Assembly (NCBI GenBank): GCA_963556495.2
Contig: OY747707.1
Span: forward strand, 4,672,001-4,736,000
From: Valencia hispanica
Lineage: Eukaryota > Chordata > Actinopteri > Cyprinodontiformes > Valenciidae
Length of the DNA: 64,000 bases
Direction: 5' to 3'
The notes beneath the pieces are model-generated. The model had not been told where the DNA came from. It saw only the letters and a list, made by a program, of their open reading frames with translations, and did no database searches. Positions 1 through 10,340 of the stretch are shown piece by piece. A program made the position numbers and the translations under genes. The stretch's first letter is position 1. Each line of letters begins with the position of its first letter.

Positions 1-330
1 CTGAGTCTGACTTTTTTTTTCTTTCCCCCAGTCTATTTATTTTTTTAATGTTTAATCTTTTTAATTTACTTTTTTTCTCTCTTCTTATGTCTTTATTTTA
101 TGTATGTGTGTGTATATACATACATAGTATATATATATAAAATTGTGTTCACTTTTTTTTTTATTTGATTAAATTCTATTTATTTATTTTTATAACTTCA
201 TTTTGGCTTTATTTTGGTTGTTTTTTTAATTTTATTTTTATGTCTGTTGTGTTAAATATGCTGTTGTATCTTGTTTACTTTGAGTCATTCAATTAATAAA
301 AATAAAGAAAATTGATAACAAAAAACAAGT
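1..330. other. AT-rich start of window, no gene seen
   Basis: This stretch is T-rich on the plus strand with several homopolymer T runs and a short TG/TA microsatellite around 107-142. All frames are interrupted and nothing resembles a known element. Confidence 0.6.
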
Positions 331-391
331 GCTTGGTAAGAACCGTTTCCTTTTATACTTCTCCGTTGTTGTGAAGCAATTCCCCACCAGG

Positions 392-405
392 ACAGCAGGG
401 GGCGC
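392..405 (+). promoter_or_regulatory. CTCF-like motif (13 of 14)
   Basis: The sequence ACAGCAGGGGGCGC fits the vertebrate CTCF core CCASYAGRKGGCRS at all positions but the first. Binding is not shown by sequence alone; such motifs are often carried by repeats. Confidence 0.3.
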
Positions 406-620
406 AGACCTTTTCTGGCGGGTCTACCTACCATCTACCATCTGGTCGAGGACAGTTTATTTACTTCATCTTGTTTTGATTGAGCTGGAAAGCTTTTTAC
501 TAGAAGTGCAGATCATAGAAAACTCTAAAAACACAGCGTCTGTTTTGTTGTTCTTTACACTTCCTGGTGTACAACATCACCAATAGATAAATAGCTAAAA
601 TGGCCTTACAACAGGCTCAA

Positions 621-643
621 AGGGTGTGAATACTTTTGCAAGG
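621..643. repeat. Tc1-like terminal-repeat remnant
   Basis: The string GGGTGTGAATACTTTTGCA matches the inner end of a very common fish Tc1-like terminal inverted repeat. No transposase or partner end is visible nearby, so this is a solo remnant. Confidence 0.5.
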
Positions 644-2582
644 TAATTTATTAAAAGCAAGGTGAAGGTGACTGAAGGACAGATGGATACGATGGCTTCG
701 GGTTCTCGCTGTAAGAAGGTTCCCCCTGAAATTGGCTGCAGGACGTTTCAATTGAACAAGCTTTTGGGCGGGGACTTCAACATTCCTCCATCTGCAAAGA
801 ATTCCAGAATATCTTGGCTGGAAAAATTTGACTTGCATTCTTTTGCTGCAGGTCTAAGCTGTCAGAGATGAAGGTCTTTATTGTGCAAATAAAAAATAAA
901 AAAATTAAAAGAAGCAGAGTGAGATCTGCAGATCTCTGTTTGAAAACATCGACCTCGGCAGCAGCGGCCCTGTTGCTCGATCTGTGTTTTAGATGAACTT
1001 TTTAAGCTCGAGTTCATGACTTATTTCATTAAGAGGTGCATTCCATTGTTTTACATCATGCAAACTGAAGCGTTTTAATACTCGGGTCAAACTCATCACT
1101 CAAGTCCACCAAAGCTGAGAGTCAACGTGGAAACATCTGGTTGCAGACTAAGCCGACCCAACCCGCCTTTCTGTTTGTCCGTGACACAGTCGGATGCAGC
1201 GCGGCCGTTCCGCTCCACACTTCTCTGTTATATCGGCCGTTCTGACTGACAGCGGCCCTGCTGGGCTTGTTTTAATAGCTTCCTGTCTGGTGATTCAACA
1301 GAATCCCTGTGGGAGATCCGCTGACCCTGAGACACACACACACATAAAGTTAACACTGGGCTGCAAATCTCTGGAGTCTCGCTGAGGTGGTTACCAGCTG
1401 GAGCAGGATTCGTCTGCAGAGATCCAGCTTAAAACTGTAATGTATGCAAAAGTGCTTAAATGTTTAGTTCAGAACAAAAGCTTATGAAATGAGCACCCAC
1501 ATGCACACAAAGTTAACACCGGGCTGCAAAGGTCCCTCTGCAGAAATCTGTCCGCTAACGCTAAATTAGAACCATTTACTTCCAGTCAGTCTCTGTGCAA
1601 ACAAGAGAACATTTACCTGAAACATATACAATCCAGGCTGGGAAATAATCTGAAGCTGCTGAGCTGAAAGAAAAAGAATGAACTCAGAGTTTTACGGCAT
1701 CAGGGCTGGAAAACTGTTTGAAAAAGTTCTGAATGCCTTAAAGCTTACTCACTAATCTCAGCCATATGTGTCAAGAAGGAAGCAGGTTTCTAACTCTGCA
1801 TTGTGGTACCAACATGCCTCAGAGGGGAAAATCAGCACAGATCCTTTCTTTTCTCCCACAGCGCCCAAAAAAACCAGAGCCATCACAACTACAATCGGAA
1901 TTCAACCCAGAATTCCTCGTCTGTATCCACTGTAGTGTCCGATCTAAACGCCCGGCTCGCTCTATCAGCGCCCCGTCACGTCGACTCCACTGAATCAAAC
2001 GCACCACCATGACTGACCTTATCAACAAAAAGCTCATCTGGCCTCTGCAGCGAGACAAAAACATGGAGATAAACAGCCAAACAACAGCAGAACTCCGATA
2101 AAAACTTACCAACCGGTCCTAAAAACGGCAGTGGAAAACAGAGAGCAGGACGTTCCAGCGGATCCTAATGGTTTTCAGCTGCGGACCAGATGGTGCTGCG
2201 CTGAAGACCGCAGCAAGGAGGGATGATGAGGTCTGCAAACTCTACATGAGGTTTCTGCCTTCACACAAAATAGTCGGCGTCCAAACCCAACTTCCTCCGC
2301 CCACAGTGAGTCCAAAAGGAGCTTTGCACGAAGGAAAGGAGAAGGGACCCCCTTCCGGCAGGAATTAATACACTGAGGCAACGAACCCCCGAAATGATTC
2401 ATCAGCCAAAACTCCCCCACTTTCTAAGGTTTAACGTAAGAAGACATGATAAATTAACATTGATATCACCACCAGATGCTGCAACTATGAAACTGAAACT
2501 AATTAAACCAACTTTTCTTTGTCTAACAGAAACTGGGCTACAGCGTAGAACCACTGTGTGGAAAACAAGCTACACTTTAAAG
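644..2582. other. Unannotated stretch, no recognisable gene
   Basis: I see no known domain on either strand. A 97-codon minus-strand frame at 1819-2112 matches nothing I know. There is a local near-duplicate of about 28 bp (1340-1367 and 1503-1530, both containing AAAGTTAACAC) and a short CA run at 1334-1343. Confidence 0.5.
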
Positions 2583-3510
2583 CAGACCTGGGCATATTAC
2601 GACCCGCGGGCCACATCCGGGCCTTTGTGCGTCCCCGTCTGGCCCGCGTTATCCAGGTTGCCTTAAAGATGTCAGCACACGCTAAGAAAAAAAAAAGTTC
2701 AAAACGAATGTCGTGTTTCTAAGAATACATGGACTGGCAAGTACTTCTTCACAGAAATTAAAGGTAAAGCTGTGTGCCTGATCTGTGGTACACAGGTCGC
2801 TGTGTGAAAAGATTACAATTTGAATCGCCACTACACGACCAAACATGAGGATAAATACCAAAATCTGTCTGAAAAAGAGCACGCAACGGCCTCGGATGCG
2901 TTGCTAGCAAAACTTCAAACCCAACAAGGACTTTTTTTTACTAAACTTCACACCCCCAGAGAAGCAGCCGTTCGGACAAGTTATGTAATGTCTCACAAAA
3001 TCGGCAGGAAAAGTAAGGCATTTTCTGACGGAGAGTTTATTAAGGCGTGCTTATTGGACTCGGTTGCACTGATATGCCCGGAGAAAAAGGACGTCTCACT
3101 CTCCCGACGTATTGGGACGAGCCGGGTTGAGGACATCGCTGGGAACTTTGAGCTTCAGCTGAAGAACAGAGCCGCAGACTTTAACTGTTTTTCTTTGGCT
3201 TTGGATGAGAGCTGCGATGTGCGTGATACCGCCAAGCTTCTCCTCTTTTCTTACGTGGAAAAACTGCAGACTTTCAAGTCATGGAGGAGCTGGCAGCCAT
3301 GCAGTCAATGAAAGGGACAACCACTGGCAATGACTTATTCACAGAGGTAAACGCATGTTTGGACAAGTTAGGACTGAAATAGGACAATCTGGCAGGTGTG
3401 ACAACAGATGGTTGTCCAAATCGGACGAGGGAAAATGTAGGACTTTTAAAGAGAATACAGGATAAAGTGACAGAAATTATTCATGATATACAAGGGACAG
3501 TTCAGATTTG
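2583..3510 (+). mobile_element. hAT-family DNA transposon relic
   Basis: The left end starts with CAGACCTGGGCATATTACGA followed by a CCGCGGGCCACAT block, typical of vertebrate hAT elements whose ends begin CAG..GGGC. The flank immediately left is CTTTAAAG, a possible 8-bp target copy, but no matching right end was found. Inside lies a decayed transposase (separate entry). The element seems to stop near 3510, where a different repeat begins. Confidence 0.7.
2670..3480 (+). pseudogene. Decayed hAT transposase, GTF2IRD2/FAM200-like
   Basis: Conceptual translation from the ATG at 2670 gives a BED-like zinc finger (CLICG, then HYTTKH around 2829-2846), followed by a long segment containing the hAT motif SLALDES and then, in another frame, TTDGCPN and NVGLLKRIQDKVTEI. 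These match the Charlie-type hAT transposases from which GTF2IRD2 and the FAM200/ZBED5 group derive. Both acidic catalytic neighbourhoods (LALDES and TTDG) are still visible. The frame is broken by a TGA at 2805-2807, a frameshift near 3275 and a TAG near 3380, and the C-terminal half is missing. It is a transposon copy, not a host gene: it lies directly inside a hAT end and has no introns. Confidence 0.8.
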
Positions 3511-3548
3511 TACTATGGAAGACCAGGATGGCGGGACCAGAATGCTAC

Positions 3549-3960
3549 TCCACCCCTGTTCAGTCCGCTTTAATCGAACTGTAGTTCGTTTGTCCAGAAA
3601 GTCAGTTTCGTTTGGGGAGGTGTGAATCCGTAATCGAACTCTGATGCGGACCAAAAGAGCAAACTCTGCTCCAGCCTAAAAACCCAGGTCTTGGCTTGGT
3701 TGAAGTGAACTCTTCACATATGTGAATATCAAGCGGGCTGGGGAACGCTCCAAAAGCATGAAGCGGACCATGGCGCAGGGCAATCTGGGTAAATACGACC
3801 AAATCAGCTGCGCAACAACAACTCTGCTCATGCTGAACCAATTGCTGCAACGTATTTGTCCGACATTCCTCGGATGCGTCCAAACGAGAGACCAACAAGA
3901 ACGTAGAACACTGTAACTGGATCACCAACCTCCAAAAACATTACAAACGTAGCTCACCAA
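3549..3960. repeat. Unclassified interspersed repeat (GTTCAGTCCGC family)
   Basis: Contains CAGTCCGCTTTAATCGAACT, then GAATCCGTAATCGAACTCTG and GATGCGGACCAAAAG in short order, which I recognise as a dispersed non-coding fish repeat. The repeated CGAACT and GCGGACC words suggest an inverted-repeat DNA element, but I cannot define its ends. It follows the hAT relic directly. Confidence 0.45.
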
Positions 3961-4785
3961 ACACTTTTCAGCTGTTTTACAAAGGCCATCCTGAGGTAAA
4001 GACGGCATTTCTGGTTTCTGGTTTCACATTCTGCTTGCACACAGTCTTGGGTTGTGCTGGTGGAGGTGTGTTTTTGCTGGCTGGCAGAACTTTGGTTTCT
4101 GCGTGAGAGAGAGAGTTTAAAGCAGGGAGGGTCTCACTCTCTGGGCGGCTCTATTCGCACTTTATTTTTCCTTCCTCTGTCCAGGATCGTTGCATGTGTG
4201 AGTCTGTATGAACAGCTGGGGAGAGGTGGGGAAACCTTCCAGACAACTGGGCCACTTTGGACCAAACAGGGTAAAAATAAAGACCAACTTACAACTCATG
4301 TAATGAAGGTGCACTTACACAACCAGCACTCAGCCCCAACATTCCCATCGCCCTGCAGAAAAACATTTACAGCTCTCGCTTCCTCACAGATTTACACACA
4401 CTCTGACTCCAATTATTTCAATCCCATCCTGGGATGTGAGTATTATTTTCTGAGTGGGTGAAGAAGCAGGAAAGTGCATCTCAGTGAGGAGCATCTCTGT
4501 GGATTTTCATTTAAAGTTAAAGCCAGCACATGATTAGGGCTCCTTACGAGCAGCTCAGTAGAGGAGAGATGTGTGATAGAAAAGATGGATTTCAGCTGGA
4601 ATGGTCGCTTCAAACAACAGAACCTTCTGATGGCTGTTGGCAACACTCCACATTATTATTACATGTTCTCCACAATACATACATGTTTCTTCTTATATTC
4701 TGATCATTTATCGCAAACAGGGCGTATATTTTTAAAAGTCTTGAAGAGATTCAGATGTAGTGTCCTCAGGTTGACTTTGGTTTTA
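3961..4785. other. Unannotated stretch, no recognisable gene
   Basis: A 135-codon plus-strand frame at 4054-4461 shows no known domain and I do not call it a gene. No terminal repeats or tails recognised. Confidence 0.5.
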
Positions 4786-4971
4786 CCATAATTTTCGGAC
4801 CATAAGCCGCTACATTTTCCACACGGTTTGGACCCTGCGTCCTATACAACAATGCTGCTAATTTATAGATTCTTTTACTGGCTAATGGCCTCCGGGAGGC
4901 ACTATGGCAGGAAGCGTAAAAGTGAGACAGACATGTGGGGTAGTTTTCATGCACACACCCTCATCATGGAA

Positions 4972-5140
4972 AACACACGAAAAAATGCAACTTTTAAGTT
5001 AAAGTGAATCGAGCTGGCCGTCAAAGAAAGAACTAGCTACTGAACGTTAGCTTGACATCAATGAATCAATGGTGAGACGGTGGAGGAGGCAGAGGGAAGA
5101 ACTGAGTCTGTGTAAAAAGACGACAAAAGCTTTCAGAGGA
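4972..5140 (+). pseudogene. Pogo-like transposase, DNA-binding N-terminus only
   Basis: The translation around 5066-5140 reads MVRRWRRQREELSLCKKTTK, which matches the helix-turn-helix/CENP-B-like N-terminal DNA-binding region of fish pogo/Tigger-type transposases. Upstream in another frame is a basic segment (NATFKLK). Frameshifts and stops separate the pieces, and the catalytic DDE domain is absent. Only the transposon family can be inferred. Confidence 0.6.
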
Positions 5141-5343
5141 CATAATGAAAATGAAGAAGATGACTTGGTGAAGAAAGCGACCAATGACTTTTCTGGCAGG
5201 CTAAAGTGTGTTTTATGTTCTAACCAGACATGTTACTGCAATGTTGTGTTGATGCAGTCATGCCGATTTTCAGGCAGAGTTTGAAAAAAAAGCACGTCTT
5301 AAATTAAAACCTAGTTCTCATGTTGTTATCTAATTCTAACTTT

Positions 5344-5481
5344 GTTCCTGGTTCCATTGCAGACATTTCCTGAAAATGTATTCAAAATCCGTCTCTAACT
5401 TATTGAATTATGTTGCTAACAGACAGACGGACAAAAACAAACAAACTTGCACGAAAACTTTACCTCCTGGCGGAGGTAATA
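5344..5481 (+). repeat. LINE-like tail repeat nested in the pogo-like element
   Basis: Begins GTTCCTGGTTCCATTGCAGA, contains ACATTTCCTGAAAATGT and GCTAACAGACAGACGGACAA, and ends CTCCTGGCGGAGGTAATAA. The same family recurs at about 25905-26063 (+) and 35373-35660 (-). The family looks like the 3' end of a retroposon, but no coding part is present, so its class is uncertain. Confidence 0.55.
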
Positions 5482-5656
5482 AAAAATACTTCTGTGTACC
5501 ATCTTTATTTGTAAATATCTCATGTTATACAGTAACATGAAAACGTGCAGCTTATACTCAGGCGCGCCCTATATAGGTAGAAAATTTATTTTCTTTAAAA
5601 ATTTAGCTGGAGCAGCTTATATTCAGGTGCGCTCAATAGTCCAAAAAATTATAGTA

Positions 5657-7435
5657 CATTCCTGAAATAGGGGAGTGGCAGAAGCACAAAGCATTCTTTT
5701 AGGAGAATGTAACTTTGAAAACTTTAAAAACAAATAAAATTAAGTAACTGTCCATCAACCTAACCCATAACAAAACAAGAATTAATCCATAAAAAAAATT
5801 TATCCTATTTTCAGTCGGGTACATGACCATTTTCAGCCATTTAACTCTGACCCAGTGAATCCTTCCAGCATTAACTGGTTATCAAACTCAAAGGATGAGC
5901 CAGTGATGTCAGCATAAAACATAACTCAGTTCTTTGTTACAAAAACCCTGAGCTCTAACATTTGTTCTTAGAGGTCTGATGCTGGCCAGACAGCATCCCG
6001 GACAAGCCCCCAATGTTGAATGCAGCAGTGTCTCCATATCAGTGAATTCTTCAACCCCTGAGTGAGGAACATTGAAGAACCAGCCACATAACAAACGTCC
6101 ATACTTTCAGATGAAAAAGGTAATCTATTGGTGCCAAGCGGGTCATGAAATGAAACAAAACAAATGGAGGTGTGCAGGATATGTCTCTGGTAGCATCACG
6201 TTGTGGGTATGGGGGTGTGGCTCTGGTGGCAATACCTCCCAGCACTAATAGCTCACTAGGTGGAATGGTACTGTGCCTTTCCTCCCTTGGTCTGGTGCAT
6301 GCCCGGTAAGTTGGGGGCTCTGGAGGGGGGGGGCCTGACCTGCTTGATGCTGCTCTGAGGAGGCGCCCGCTGCCTGTCCTTCTGGGGCTGCCTTCAGGAG
6401 CCGAGGCTACCTGCCCTTTGCTCTTCTTGGGTGCCGAGTGTTGCAAGCATTCTAGCCGACTCACCTATCGAACAACTTAACACCTTCAGGTGAAAACTTT
6501 AGACCTTGAACCCAAATGACTGAAGTTCGGTCATACAAGACAGGCCCCTATGAATTCACTCACGTTTTCTCTAGTGGAAAATTCTGAGTAGGACTTCCAG
6601 ACGCCAGCGTCAATGGACAGAACTCATCCCTGGTTAACAGAAAAGTAAAGAGCTATTCTTCTGTACGATCGGGAAGAGATAAAGCCAATTAGTCCCCCGA
6701 GTCTCTTTCCTCACAGTCAACATGTGCTGTTTTTATTAAAAAAAGAAACGCATCATCTTGAATAGAATTTGCCTCCAAGCTGTACAGGAGGAAAGCTCAA
6801 TAGGTGGTGAACTGGCCCTTTTGCTGATTCCACACCGGGAGGCTAATTAAAAGAGACAAGTGATCCGATATCATGAGGTAAAGGCAGGGGGGTCTCAGCC
6901 GCTAATTTCTTTCTTGTTTCAGCAGAGCCACGCTCTCGCCCTGACCAGCTGAAAAGGTCAAACAGCCGCTTCGCTCCAATATTGATTGGAATAAATTAAC
7001 TGTTCTCCAACTATTTTAAATCAATCCTCACCCTCTGCTGCATGATGGGAACAAAGAAATACGCCAAATAAGTTAGAGAGCCATGTAGCAGCGCCAGCTT
7101 CAGGAAACTGATTCAATAAATTAAGCAGCCACATCTAAAAGCTACATATCAGGACGAAGATGCGACAAACTACATTCGAAGAGCAAAAATCTTGTTTACA
7201 TCTGGAAAGATTTATATGTTGTTTAACGCAGATGACTGGAGACCTAACAAACTGCCACCTTACCCTGGAATTTAAAAGCTCTGGTCTGCCTTTAATTTAC
7301 CATAGTGGGGAACTTATGGAAGAAACTTTCATTTGAAACACTAAAATTCAATAGTAGTCATCTTATAGTTGGAACGTTTTGGGTTTGATGCCAGCTTCCT
7401 GCCCTGTCCCATGTCAATGTGCCGGGGATGGCGTT
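5657..7435. other. Unannotated stretch with GC-rich block and a possibly conserved segment
   Basis: About 6160-6464 is GC-rich and gives a 137-codon minus-strand frame with no recognised domain. About 6800-7150 has dense homeodomain-like TAATTA words and other transcription-factor-like sites and could be a conserved non-coding element, but this is a guess. No gene recognised. Confidence 0.4.
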
Positions 7436-7770
7436 TTTATTGTATTTTTATTTAATCTTTATTTAATGAGGAAAAGTCCCATTGAGATTAAAAACCTCTT
7501 TTTCAATGTAGTACTGGCCAAGAGGCAGCAAAGGTTAGTTACACAAATCAAATTACAAACACAATGACGAAAAGCAGTTACAATACAGGGAAGCTGTCTC
7601 AGGGGCTCTCAGTCTGGATTTAAATGTGTTCAAAGAAATAAGCTCAGTTAATTTCCAGTCTTCTTGCGACCTGTTCCACAAAGAAGGAGCAGAGAAAACC
7701 AAAGTCCTCTTTTCACAGTTCTGGGCAGGCAAATGTAACACAAAGTAACAACTGATCATTTGCACGCAAA
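7436..7770 (-). mobile_element. LINE 3' end (L2/Rex1-type), minus strand
   Basis: On the minus strand a 70-codon frame (7765-7553) contains SAPSLWNRSQEDWKLTELIS, the conserved C-terminal end of many fish L2/CR1/Rex1-type LINE proteins. It is followed by a 3' untranslated region with CTCAATGGGACTTTTCC and an AATAAA-like tail (ATTAAATAAAG) ending near 7436. The rest of the element is absent, as expected from 5' truncation during insertion. Confidence 0.65.
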
Positions 7771-8033
7771 CATACTCCCAACCTGCAAACAGATCTTGTG
7801 ACCCCCAGAATATCCCTCCCCCTTCCCTTTAGCCCCACCTCAACAATTGTGCACGTGCGTCACCAGTGGCGTCCCGGTGCGTCAAAGAGGAAAGCAGCGA
7901 GCGCTGTCGAGCATCAACGGATTGTATCTTGTTTTGCACATTTCATAGGTGAGTTGAGTTCTCCATGACTGACACTCTCTTCCAATATGGCGACTGTAAA
8001 CAGGCGCGCCTGTGTGCGCTTCCCCTGTTCTTT
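7771..8033. other. Unannotated stretch, promoter-like features
   Basis: Contains TTCATAGGTGAGTTGAG at about 7944-7960, which resembles a splice donor, and CCAATATGGCGACTG at about 7983-7997, which resembles a YY1 site. No open frame of interest continues from either. Confidence 0.25.
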
Positions 8034-8825
8034 CGATGTAGCCTTCCCTGTCAGAACAGCATACCGGAAGTTTATTTTTATAGCGCCGTCTGTCAGTTTA
8101 CTTTATCGAAACACCATACCGGTGTTTGTGACAGGTTCTGGGTATGCCATTTTGACAGGTCTTTGCTTCATAGAAAAATACAGCTTATAAAAAGGTATGC
8201 CGTTTTGATAGCCACTTGTTTAATAGAAAGTACAGTTCATGAAGGAGCATGATGTTTTCTCGACTTGTTCATGGTGAGTCTGAACCAAGGGAGAAGTCGT
8301 TCTGATCCCGAAAAAGAGCCGCATGAACCCTTCACGCCTTTAAAATGATCCACATGCGCATCTTGTAAGTTTAACACCTAAATCTTATAGGACTGGCATT
8401 TTTTGTCGGACATAACTGGTTTAAAATCTCAGCAAAGTATTTTTCTCATTTTTTTCTGACCTTACAATTTCAGAAAAATATCTTAGTTTAAATATCAAAA
8501 ATTTCCGACTTAACAGAGTATTTCCAAGTTTTTTCTTGAAAATGTGTGAAATTAATCTCAAAATCTTTTTATAGAAATTTACTCCACTTCTTTTTTTCTT
8601 TTTTACTTACAATGGCCCGAATACCCCTGACATTACACAATTTTACGACTCCACTTGCTCAAAATAATATATGGAAAACTTCTGTTAACATTTCTTCTGA
8701 TTCTATAAGGCGTGCAATTAGGGAATTATGTGTATATAATATGTGATAATACACCACGTCTTACCACTTGTAGCCTAAGGTATGCTGAATTGATGGTTTA
8801 ATTTTAATGCATGTGCAATTCCACA
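8034..8825. repeat. Local repeat family R2, copy A
   Basis: Aligns by eye along about 700 bases with 44927-45625 in the same orientation: both run CGATGT(A/G)GCCT.CCCTGTCAG, then GTATGCCATTTTGACAGG-like words, then GAGAAGTCGTT.TGATCCC and so on, ending in TGGTTTAATTTTAATGCATG-like sequence. Words such as GGTATGCC and CATACCGG recur inside. No coding content was recognised and the class is unknown. Confidence 0.65.
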
Positions 8826-9359
8826 AGTTTCACTGCTGCGCATGTGTATTACTCGAAGGTCTACCGTTCTGATGGGTATGGAGTTCCCTCAGAACACCCC
8901 ATCACAGGTTCGCGAGATGCGCAGGAAAGTTGATTGACAGCCGATGAGGCGGAAACCCGAATTCTATTGGCTAAAAAAGTTTGCCTGTCAGTGTGAAATG
9001 CATAGGGGTCCACAGGAGGAAGGGGGAATTTAGGAATAATAAAAAATGTTGTGGAGCACCAGCCTTTTATCATAGTATTAAAGCCTATCATTTTAAAGAT
9101 GTATAAAACTTTGATACATAAATATATTCTCCAGACTGCTGCTTTAATATCAGTAGATGCAGTAACTCTTGTTGCTTGGTGTCAAAGTTTGCTCGCAAAG
9201 CGCCAAAACCATGACAGGGTCGTCACCATACACTGCAGCCCTAATCCTCGCTGCAAATGACCAGAAAAATAAAACAAAATGAGTTTAAACTAAACAGAGA
9301 AAACCATGAAACCAGAACCTGGTCTATGCCTGCACTGCATGGGGGAAAAATAAAAAAAA
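8826..9359. other. Unannotated stretch, no recognisable gene
   Basis: No domain, tail or terminal repeat recognised. Confidence 0.5.
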
Positions 9360-10340
9360 TCCGTTGATAATCTATTTCTACCCGTCAAATGTTAAAAACG
9401 ACATATTGAATAGTATTTGTATTTTATTTAATCCAAACAAGCTGACAGGAGATCCGGGTGCAGCAGACGCAGGTAAGAGGTGATGATTATTTACTGGGGA
9501 CTTGATGATGACACCAGACCGACATGCGACAGCGGGGAGGAAAAGGTATGAACTGAGAGGAAGTGAAGGGCTTAAATGAAGGGGGAAATGAAGATTAGAC
9601 ACAGGTGCAGACAATAACTAAGACAGGTGTGCTGACGGCTCTGACACAAGTGGAACAGAGAACTACTTATAAACAAAGAAATTCAACGATTGCACTAAAA
9701 ATACAAACAGTTCACCTGCTGTGGCCTGAACTCACCGTCTCATAACTTCCTTCTGCTCCACATGGAACTGAAATGATCGTAATCAAATAGTGGGATCGCT
9801 GCAGAGCTTATTCTCATGAGGTTTTGAGTTTCTGCCTCGGACAGATGAATTCTCATGTTGGTTTAGATGTTATTCTGTGTGGCTCCGCTGCCACACTGGA
9901 GAATGGGATTAAGGGTCACTTTAGTCAAAGTTTTGAAATCAGGGAACATTTCTCCAGTTGAAGCGATCAGAAGTCAGAAAGACTATCTGGACGAGCCGTT
10001 CTGACCCACAAGCAATCGCTTCAGCGGGAGGAAATCCAGCCGCATGCACCGGTGGTTGGGAGCGACGTGCTCCAAAGCCCCAGTAACTCTTCCCCATGCT
10101 GTCAGCTCCCGGTTAGCGAGATGTATTGAGTACGGTGTCCAGGTCTGAAATGATGCTCAGATGCTCTCATGGGAGTCTTTTGTTTTATTTTTTTATTGAG
10201 TTACCTGTACTCTGTGCATAAAGTTAAAAATGTCTGCGCGTCTGCATCAAGTGCTCAGAGGTGTGAATACTAATCTGTCAACATGACCGACAGACTTCAG
10301 ATCTTTTCGATACCGTTTAAAAAGAAACGGTCAAATATGG
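9360..10340 (-). mobile_element. hAT 3' half (family R1), copy A
   Basis: Aligns by eye with 26275-27040 in the same orientation across most of its length. On the minus strand the part around 9890-9960 gives PFSSVAAE, a decayed form of the hAT C-terminal dimerisation motif (PVSSVAAE in the copy at 26.6 kb), so this is the 3' part of a hAT transposase plus its downstream region. Frameshifts and stops make it non-functional. A separate 0.2-kb repeat is nested at 9445-9645. Confidence 0.65.
9445..9645. repeat. Short non-autonomous element nested in hAT copy A
   Basis: The flanking hAT sequence is continuous with copy C if this segment is removed. It is related to 21975-22275: both have GACGCAGGT or AACGCAGGT near the start, then GTGAAGGG(C/T)TTAA, and both end in a GTGCTGA.GGCT block. 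Candidate target copies ACAAGCTG (9437-9444) and ACAAGTGG (9646-9653) agree at 6 of 8 bases. Terminal words GACAGGA and CTCTGAC suggest short inverted ends. Confidence 0.5.

Larger units (their letters stand above)
4786..5654 (+). mobile_element. Pogo-like (Tc1/mariner superfamily) element, both ends present
   Basis: The left end reads CATAATTTTCGGACCATAAG after a TA at 4784-4785. The right end, reversed, reads CTATAATTTTTTGGACTAT and is followed by TA at 5655-5656. So the element has matching terminal repeats and a TA target duplication. The interior retains only a stub of transposase (about 4972-5140) and a 3' region with an ATTTAGCTGG..CAGCTTATA block. A second, foreign repeat is nested at 5344-5481. 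A related copy lies at 38195-38646. Confidence 0.75.

Noticed and set aside
2670..3480. Host GTF2IRD2- or FAM200-like gene
   Set aside because: Frameshifts, stops, missing C-terminus and a hAT end immediately upstream mark it as a transposon relic.
6051..6464. 137-codon minus-strand reading frame
   Set aside because: GC-rich stretch without a recognised domain, start context or splice support.
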